Shown here: piece after piece, positions 7,608 through 9,912 of the stretch
Numbering within the stretch: position 1 is the first letter of the stretch
Layout: the number at the start of each line of letters is the position of its first letter
From: Burkholderiaceae bacterium
GTDB taxonomy: Bacteria; Pseudomonadota; Gammaproteobacteria; Burkholderiales; Burkholderiaceae_C
DNA length: 9,912 bases
Direction of reading: 5' to 3'
Assembly: GCA_023262365.1 (NCBI GenBank)
Contig: JALRBF010000245.1
Location: forward strand, 1 to 9,912
Notes under the pieces: model-generated
Seen by the model: the letters and a program-made list of their open reading frames with translations, nothing else
The model's database searches: none
Told to the model about the DNA's origin: nothing
Made by a program: the position numbers and the translations under genes

Positions 7608-8383
7608 TGGCCGCGCCTTGGCCGCGCATTGAATCAGCGAGCAACCCGGTGCTCAAGCAGTGGCGCCGATTGCACGGGCATGGCTCGGCGTATCGCAACG
7701 AGGGGGTGTGCTGGCTTGAGGGCGAGCACCTGATTGAGGCCGCCCTGCAGCAAGGCGTGCGGCTGCAGCGGGTGATTTGGCGTGACGCACCCGCAGCCTT
7801 CGCGTTGCCGCCGGACGTGCCGCAGGCCGTCATGGCCAGTGCGCTGTGGCGCCAGGTGAGCCAACTCGATCAGCCCCCAACGGTGGCCGCTCAAATGGCC
7901 TGGCCGGGTGCGGGCGAGCTGCGCCCCGATGCCGCCACCGTGGTGCTGGACGCGGTGCAAGACCCGGGCAACGTGGGCGCGGTGCTACGCAGCGCCGCGG
8001 CGTTTGGCTACCAGCAAGTGGTGGCTTTGCGCGGCAGCGCTGGGCTGTGGTCGCCCAAGGTGCTGCGTGCGGCCATGGGCGCGCACTTTGCGCTGCATTT
8101 GGTTGAAGACCAGCCAGTGGCGACCCTGACGGGCTTGCGTGTGCCGCTGTGGGCCACCAGTTCGCATCGGGGGCAATGGCTGCACCAGCTGCCCAGGGTG
8201 TGGCCCTGCGCATGGTTGATTGGTAACGAGGGCAAGGGCTTGTCAGACCAAGCCGCAAGCTACGCCGCGCAATGGGTGCGCATTGCCCAGCCTGGTGGGC
8301 AAGAGTCGCTCAATGCGGCCGTGGCCGCCGGCATTTGCCTTTACAGCACACGGGCTGCGGCCTCAGACGAACCGCCGGGCTAA
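7607..8383 (+). CDS. TrmH/SpoU-family RNA 2'-O-ribose methyltransferase
   Basis: This is an S-adenosylmethionine-dependent RNA methyltransferase of the SPOUT knot class, probably acting on rRNA or tRNA; the target nucleotide cannot be read from sequence. Counting from the ATG at 7607, the product is 258 residues. Residues 1 to about 80 look like the small substrate-binding domain of this family (SNPVLKQWRRL, CWLEGEHLIEAAL). The catalytic domain has the three knot motifs: DPGNVGAVLRSAAAFG around N122 and R128, LIGNEGKGLS around N207 and E208, and ESLNAAVAAGI around N236. The ATG forms a TGATG overlap with the rnhB stop. An in-frame GTG at 7604 and an ATG at 7589 are alternatives and would add one or six residues. 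RlmB and related enzymes share this architecture, so I give no symbol. Confidence 0.9.
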   Translation: MAAPWPRIESASNPVLKQWRRLHGHGSAYRNEGVCWLEGEHLIEAALQQGVRLQRVIWRDAPAAFALPPDVPQAVMASALWRQVSQLDQPPTVAAQMAWPGAGELRPDAATVVLDAVQDPGNVGAVLRSAAAFGYQQVVALRGSAGLWSPKVLRAAMGAHFALHLVEDQPVATLTGLRVPLWATSSHRGQWLHQLPRVWPCAWLIGNEGKGLSDQAASYAAQWVRIAQPGGQESLNAAVAAGICLYSTRAAASDEPPG

Positions 8384-8391
8384 GCTATACT
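8364..8391 (+). promoter_or_regulatory. Possible sigma-70 promoter for carAB
   Basis: TATACT at 8386-8391 is close to the -10 consensus. A weak -35 candidate, CAGACG, lies at 8364-8369 with a 16-base spacer. Transcription would start near 8398 and leave a leader of about 23 bases, too short for an attenuator. The -35 match is only three of six, so the site is tentative. It is supported mainly by its place in the only sizeable gap in the window, where gene function changes from envelope to carbamoyl-phosphate synthesis. Confidence 0.35.
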
Positions 8392-8408
8392 TCAGAGGTT
8401 TTGCCATC

Positions 8409-8414
8409 AAGGAG
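8409..8414 (+). promoter_or_regulatory. Ribosome binding site of carA
   Basis: AAGGAG is the strongest Shine-Dalgarno I saw in the window. It lies six bases before the GTG at 8421 and fixes that non-ATG codon as the carA start. Confidence 0.8.
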
Positions 8415-8420
8415 TGATTT

Positions 8421-9572
8421 GTGCTGTCGGACTTTCCCCAAGCGGTATTGGTTTTAGCAGACGGCACAAGTTTTTCGGGTATTTCGGTTGGCGCTTCGGG
8501 CCACACGGTGGGGGAAGTGGTGTTTAACACCGCGCTCACCGGCTACCAAGAAATCCTAACCGACCCGAGCTACGCGCAACAAATTGTTACCCTAACTTAC
8601 CCCCACATTGGCAACGTGGGCAGCAACGACGAAGACGCCGAATCGGCCCGTGTGCACGCAGCCGGTTTGGTGGTGCGCGATGTCTCGCCACTGGCCTCGA
8701 ATTTTCGCAGCCAGGCCGCGCTGCCCGATTACCTTAAACATCACGGCACCGTGGCCATTGCGCAGATCGATACCCGCGCCTTAACCCGTCACCTGCGCAC
8801 ACACGGCGTGCAAAACGGCTGCGTGCTGGCGCTTGAGCCCGGCCAAGCCGTGACTCAGGCCGTGGTGGAGCAAGCCCATGGCATGGCCCAACGCGCGCCC
8901 GCCATGACGGGGGCCAACCTGGCCGAGGCGGTCAGTACGGCCGCACCCTACACCTGGGACGAAGGCGAGTGGCAGCTCGGGCAGGGCTTTGGCAAGCCGC
9001 CGCCGCCGCGTTTTCACGTGGTGGCGCTGGATTTGGGCGTTAAGCGCAACATTTTGCGTATGCTGGTGCAGCGCGGCTGCCGTGTTACGGTGCTGCCGGC
9101 AAACACCGCGGCAGACGCGGTGTGGGCTCAGCAGCCCGACGGGGTGTTTTTATCCAACGGCCCGGGTGACCCTGAGCCTTGCGTGGCGGCGATTGAGGTG
9201 GCCAAGTCGGCCATGTCGAGGCGGGTGCCGTTGTTTGGCATTTGCCTGGGGCATCAAATCATGGCTTTGGCCAGCGGAGCCCGCACGTACAAGATGAAGT
9301 TTGGCCACCACGGGGCCAATCACCCGGTGCAAGAAATCGCCACCGGGCGGGTCGGTATCACCAGCCAAAACCACGGGTTTGCGGTGGCCGCCGAAGGCAT
9401 GCCCGCGCATCTGCGGGTCACGCACGTGAGCTTGTTTGACCAATCGGTACAAGGCATTGCCCGCACCGATGTGCCTGCCATGGGTTTTCAGGGGCACCCC
9501 GAGGCCTCCCCTGGGCCGCACGACGTGGCGTATGTGTTCGATCAATTTGTGGCCATGATGGAGGCCGCGTAA
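8421..9572 (+). CDS. carA: Carbamoyl-phosphate synthetase, small (glutaminase) subunit
   Basis: CarA hydrolyses glutamine and passes ammonia through a tunnel to CarB, which makes carbamoyl phosphate for pyrimidines and arginine. The 383-residue product (382 in E. coli) has the N-terminal CarA-specific domain ([14 protein letters not shown] at about residues 39-52, and THP-type motif TYPHIGNVG) and a C-terminal class I glutamine amidotransferase domain from about residue 195 ([14 protein letters not shown]). The triad is complete: C275 in GICLGHQ (codon 9243-9245), and H359 and E361 in [13 protein letters not shown] (codons 9495-9497 and 9501-9503). The expected FLSNGPGDP and QNHGFAV motifs are also present. 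The start is GTG, set by a strong AAGGAG. The stop overlaps the carB ATG by one base (TAATG), which should keep the subunits in equal supply. Confidence 0.98.
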   Translation: MLSDFPQAVLVLADGTSFSGISVGASGHTVGEVVFNTALTGYQEILTDPSYAQQIVTLTYPHIGNVGSNDEDAESARVHAAGLVVRDVSPLASNFRSQAALPDYLKHHGTVAIAQIDTRALTRHLRTHGVQNGCVLALEPGQAVTQAVVEQAHGMAQRAPAMTGANLAEAVSTAAPYTWDEGEWQLGQGFGKPPPPRFHVVALDLGVKRNILRMLVQRGCRVTVLPANTAADAVWAQQPDGVFLSNGPGDPEPCVAAIEVAKSAMSRRVPLFGICLGHQIMALASGARTYKMKFGHHGANHPVQEIATGRVGITSQNHGFAVAAEGMPAHLRVTHVSLFDQSVQGIARTDVPAMGFQGHPEASPGPHDVAYVFDQFVAMMEAA

Positions 9573-9912
9573 TGCCAAAGCGTCAAGACATTCAGACCAT
9601 TCTTATTATTGGCGCCGGCCCGATTGTGATTGGTCAGGCGTGCGAGTTTGATTACTCGGGGGTGCAAGCCTGTCGCGCCCTGCGTGCCGAGGGGTACCGG
9701 GTGGTGCTGATCAACAGCAACCCCGCGACCATCATGACCGACCCGGCCACGGCCGATGTGACCTACATCGAGCCCATCACCTGGCAGACGGTTGAAAAAA
9801 TCATCGCCAAAGAGCGCCCCGACGCCATCCTGCCCACCATGGGCGGACAAACTGCGTTGAACTGCGCGCTCGACCTTTGGCACCATGGCGTGCTCGACAA
9901 GTACAAGGTGGA
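9572..9912 (+). CDS. carB: Carbamoyl-phosphate synthetase, large subunit (3' end outside window)
   Basis: CarB is the synthetase subunit that uses two ATP to join bicarbonate and ammonia into carbamoyl phosphate. Only the first 113 codons are in the window, about a tenth of the roughly 1,070-residue protein, and the frame is still open at the edge. The visible part is the pre-ATP-grasp domain of the carboxyphosphate half. It shows [21 protein letters not shown] (about residues 10-30), [13 protein letters not shown] (about 47-59), YIEPIT and [15 protein letters not shown] (about 86-100), all hallmarks of the family. Its ATG shares one base with the carA TAA. The ATP-grasp catalytic residues and the allosteric domain lie beyond the window, so integrity cannot be judged. 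Confidence 0.97.
   Translation, partial: MPKRQDIQTILIIGAGPIVIGQACEFDYSGVQACRALRAEGYRVVLINSNPATIMTDPATADVTYIEPITWQTVEKIIAKERPDAILPTMGGQTALNCALDLWHHGVLDKYKV

Noticed and set aside
1..9912. Search for a novel accessory system (defence, mobile element, toxin-antitoxin, CRISPR, retron).
   Set aside because: Every sizeable stretch is explained by a core envelope, RNA/DNA maintenance or carbamoyl-phosphate gene in expected order; gaps are at most 37 bases and no repeats, integrase or RNA structure stood out.

Overview
The window is a dense, all-plus-strand stretch of core bacterial genes. They cover outer-membrane biogenesis and lipid A synthesis, followed by pyrimidine/arginine precursor synthesis. 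The order rseP-bamA-skp-lpxD-fabZ-lpxA-lpxB-rnhB, followed by a SpoU-type RNA methyltransferase, is the classic proteobacterial envelope cluster. The high GC content, the rnhB/methyltransferase tail and the protein sequences suggest a betaproteobacterium, probably order Burkholderiales. That placement is inferred from remembered family features, not from a search.

Layout: 1-679 is the C-terminal half of the site-2 protease RseP, cut by the window edge. 698-3049 is BamA, the outer-membrane protein insertase. 3049-3555 is the periplasmic chaperone Skp/OmpH. From 3572 to 6982 lie lpxD, fabZ, lpxA and lpxB, which share the (3R)-hydroxyacyl-ACP pool: FabZ elongates it toward phospholipid, while LpxA and LpxD divert it to lipid A and LpxB condenses the disaccharide. 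rnhB (RNase HII) overlaps the end of lpxB, and a TrmH/SpoU-family RNA 2'-O-methyltransferase overlaps the end of rnhB. After a 37-base gap with a good Shine-Dalgarno and a possible promoter come carA and the first 113 codons of carB, the two subunits of carbamoyl-phosphate synthetase.

Intergenic gaps are 37 bases or less and several junctions overlap (TGATG, TAATG). This suggests one co-transcribed unit from rseP through the methyltransferase, with carAB either read through or started from its own promoter. I saw no terminator hairpin, tRNA, rRNA, CRISPR, insertion sequence or phage gene, and no gene-free stretch over 300 bases.

I found no undescribed system. The most interesting details are in LpxA. 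It has methionine at the position matching the E. coli Gly173 chain-length ruler, which predicts a short (C10-like) acyl preference, and it lacks several histidines that E. coli LpxA has around the active site while keeping the catalytic one. The direct linkage of carAB to the lipid A cluster is a lesser curiosity.
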